A DNA stretch of 5,945 nucleotides from Planctomycetaceae bacterium (GTDB lineage Bacteria > Planctomycetota > Planctomycetia > Pirellulales > Thermoguttaceae), in contig JAISBG010000528.1 of assembly GCA_031266315.1 (NCBI GenBank), positions 1 through 5,945 of the forward strand, in the 5' to 3' direction. Every line of letters starts with the position of its first letter. The stretch's first letter is position 1. The notes beneath the pieces are model-generated. The model was not told where the DNA came from. It saw nothing but the letters and a program-made list of their open reading frames with translations, and searched no databases. Position numbers and translations under genes: made by a program. Positions 4,834 to 5,945 of this stretch are shown here, piece by piece.

Positions 4834-5685
4834 TTATTTAACAGGAAAAAATTCGTAACTGCCTTGACCATTGCTTTTTACCGTACCAATATTGGGAACG
4901 GGAAAATGCATTCCGCCGATCAGAATATTTTCTTTGACGGCGAAATCCAGAATACGTTTTCGTGACGCGATTGTGTCCTTCGGTTCCATGTCGTAACTGG
5001 AACAAATATCAGGAGCAGGAAATTGTAACGCCGCCGCGTGGAGCAGATCGCCGACAATCAATAACCGACTCTTCGATGATTCCACCAGAAACGCCGTATG
5101 ACCCGGTGTATGCCCCACCGCGTTAAGAGCCTTAATCTTCATCGAAGTATTGGCGAAAACTTGTTCGTCAAATTCAAACGTTTTTGAAAAATCGTTCCCG
5201 TAAGCCGTTTTAATATTTTCGAGTTTGGGAGTTCGGGCTTTGGTGTTTTGCGGAAGCCAATAATCGTACTCTAATTTAGCACTCAAAACAACCGCATTAG
5301 GAAAACGCCGATTATTGCCGTCCAACAAACCGCCGATATGGTCGCCGTGCATGTGGGTCAATAGAATCAATTTGATTTTTTCCGGCTTAACGCCAAGATC
5401 AGTGAGCCCCTTCACCCAATGAGAACCGCCAAGACCGGCGTCAACCAACACAACATCGTCTCCGGCAAAAAGAACAAAAGACGACATACTTGCCGGCGCC
5501 CCGTTTTCCGGTAAATACTTCTTAATCGTTGCCGGACCCGCCGATGCAAAAATTTCCGCACCCATGTTGCGGACAGTTTCATTAATCACAACAGCCTTAA
5601 AATCATCCTGTTGCGCAACAATAACTGTTGTTGAAAAAATAATCGAAACGAAAAACATTAAATAAAGGAACAAATTTTGTGTCAT
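4834..5685 (-). CDS. Exported metallo-beta-lactamase-fold hydrolase
   Basis: A 283-residue zinc-type hydrolase. Residues 1-24 form a hydrophobic signal peptide ending VIVA before QQDD, so the enzyme is probably exported to the periplasm or lipid-anchored nowhere visible (no lipobox cysteine); its n-region has no Lys or Arg, which is unusual. The metal-binding set is complete: D82 in VDAG, H111-x-H113-x-D115-H116 in THMHGDHIGG, H196 in GHTPGH, D213 in VGD and H260 in GGMHFPVP. The order and the C-terminal part (LLHAAALQFPAPD, 215-227; GMHFPVPNIG, 258-267) fit the branch that includes methyl parathion hydrolase, OPHC2 and YtnP-like lactonases; the true substrate cannot be told from sequence and may be a lactone or ester. 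The ATG at 5683-5685 is chosen because it gives the signal peptide. No Shine-Dalgarno or convincing promoter is seen. It is not linked to any neighbour by operon structure. Confidence 0.92.
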   Translation of the reverse strand: MTQNLFLYLMFFVSIIFSTTVIVAQQDDFKAVVINETVRNMGAEIFASAGPATIKKYLPENGAPASMSSFVLFAGDDVVLVDAGLGGSHWVKGLTDLGVKPEKIKLILLTHMHGDHIGGLLDGNNRRFPNAVVLSAKLEYDYWLPQNTKARTPKLENIKTAYGNDFSKTFEFDEQVFANTSMKIKALNAVGHTPGHTAFLVESSKSRLLIVGDLLHAAALQFPAPDICSSYDMEPKDTIASRKRILDFAVKENILIGGMHFPVPNIGTVKSNGQGSYEFFPVK

Positions 5686-5783
5686 GGTAATTAAAATGGT
5701 TTTGGTTTTATGTTGCAGTAAAAACGTAACGGTTTATTTTGTTTTTACCCCGACGCATTGCCGCAATCAAATAACGAAATAAA

Positions 5784-5809
5784 CGCAACCTTTCTGCGAA
5801 TGGCTACCT
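5784..5809. repeat. Degenerate terminus of the element A/B family
   Basis: The stretch starts CGCAACCTTTC, then TGCGAATGGC and TACCT. It aligns with the right end of element B (4624-4653: CGCAACCTTTC, AGCGAAAGG, then TTGCCCACCT) with several substitutions and a short deletion. The partner arm is not recognisable nearby, so this looks like a solo, decayed end. Confidence 0.45.
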
Positions 5810-5856
5810 ATTCTAGCACAAACACCGAAAAAACTCAACACAACCTTTTTTGGAGG

Positions 5857-5877
5857 CAGTAGGATTGCCGATTTTTT
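5857..5877. repeat. 21-base segment shared with the right arm of element C
   Basis: Its reverse complement matches 1991-2010 inside element C, beginning AAAAAATCG and ending CAATCCTACTG, differing by one inserted G. The element C copy is in an asymmetric part of that element, since the left arm has no equivalent. Confidence 0.5.
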
Positions 5878-5945
5878 ATGCTTGCCAACTCATTGCCTCT
5901 CGGCACGATTCCTAAGTCCGTAGGACTTTAACATGGATAACCCCG

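Larger units (their letters stand above)
5686..5945. other. Non-coding right edge with repeat fragments
   Basis: No gene is seen. The stretch upstream of the metallo-hydrolase is AT-rich without a clear promoter. It carries a degraded end of the A/B repeat family (5784-5809), a 21-base segment matching part of element C (5857-5877) and a small hairpin AAGTCC (5914-5919) with GGACTT (5923-5928). The last bases may begin another repeat that continues outside the window. Confidence 0.5.

Overview
The window looks like a bacterial chromosome segment of moderately low GC in which every credible gene is on the minus strand and each gene is separated from the next by an unusually repeat-rich gap. 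Reading with transcription (high to low coordinates), the genes are: an exported metallo-beta-lactamase-fold hydrolase (4834-5685), a small cysteine-rich membrane peptide (3953-4204), a large three-helix membrane protein with a coiled coil and cysteine clusters (2212-3765), ribonuclease III (rnc, 1001-1705), and the N-terminal part of a UPF0210/DUF711 'PFL family' protein that runs off the left edge (1-740). Only one start (3765) has a clear Shine-Dalgarno sequence. The RNase III sequence, the style of the large coiled-coil membrane protein and the scarcity of Shine-Dalgarno sites suggest a member of Planctomycetota or a related PVC-type lineage. This is an inference from pattern memory and no rRNA or other marker is present to confirm it.

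The most striking content is between the genes. Element A (777-989) and element B (4511-4653) are two copies, in opposite orientation, of one palindromic repeat family. Each has terminal AGGTGGGCAA-like ends, two back-to-back hairpins per arm and a spacer with a shared GTGAATCAGATTAACGA segment. Stem sequences differ between arms, yet base pairing is kept. Element C (1744-2060) is a different roughly 317-bp element with terminal inverted repeats of about 44 bp and six GC-rich hairpins arranged symmetrically inside. Element B itself sits at the centre of two further inverted repeats (a 17-bp CACAGAGGACACAGAGA pair and a 20-bp pair), giving a palindrome about 490 bp across. Fragments related to elements A/B and C recur near the right edge (5784-5809 and 5857-5877).

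There is no evidence that the genes form one pathway or operon: all gaps are large and each gene could have its own promoter. The only good sigma70-type promoter found (3854-3882) drives the large membrane protein and shows that a longer reading of that gene, using a TTG inside the -35 box, is wrong. The rnc gene is bracketed by elements A and C, both able to fold into long double-stranded RNA if transcribed, which raises the possibility that RNase III acts on its own message.
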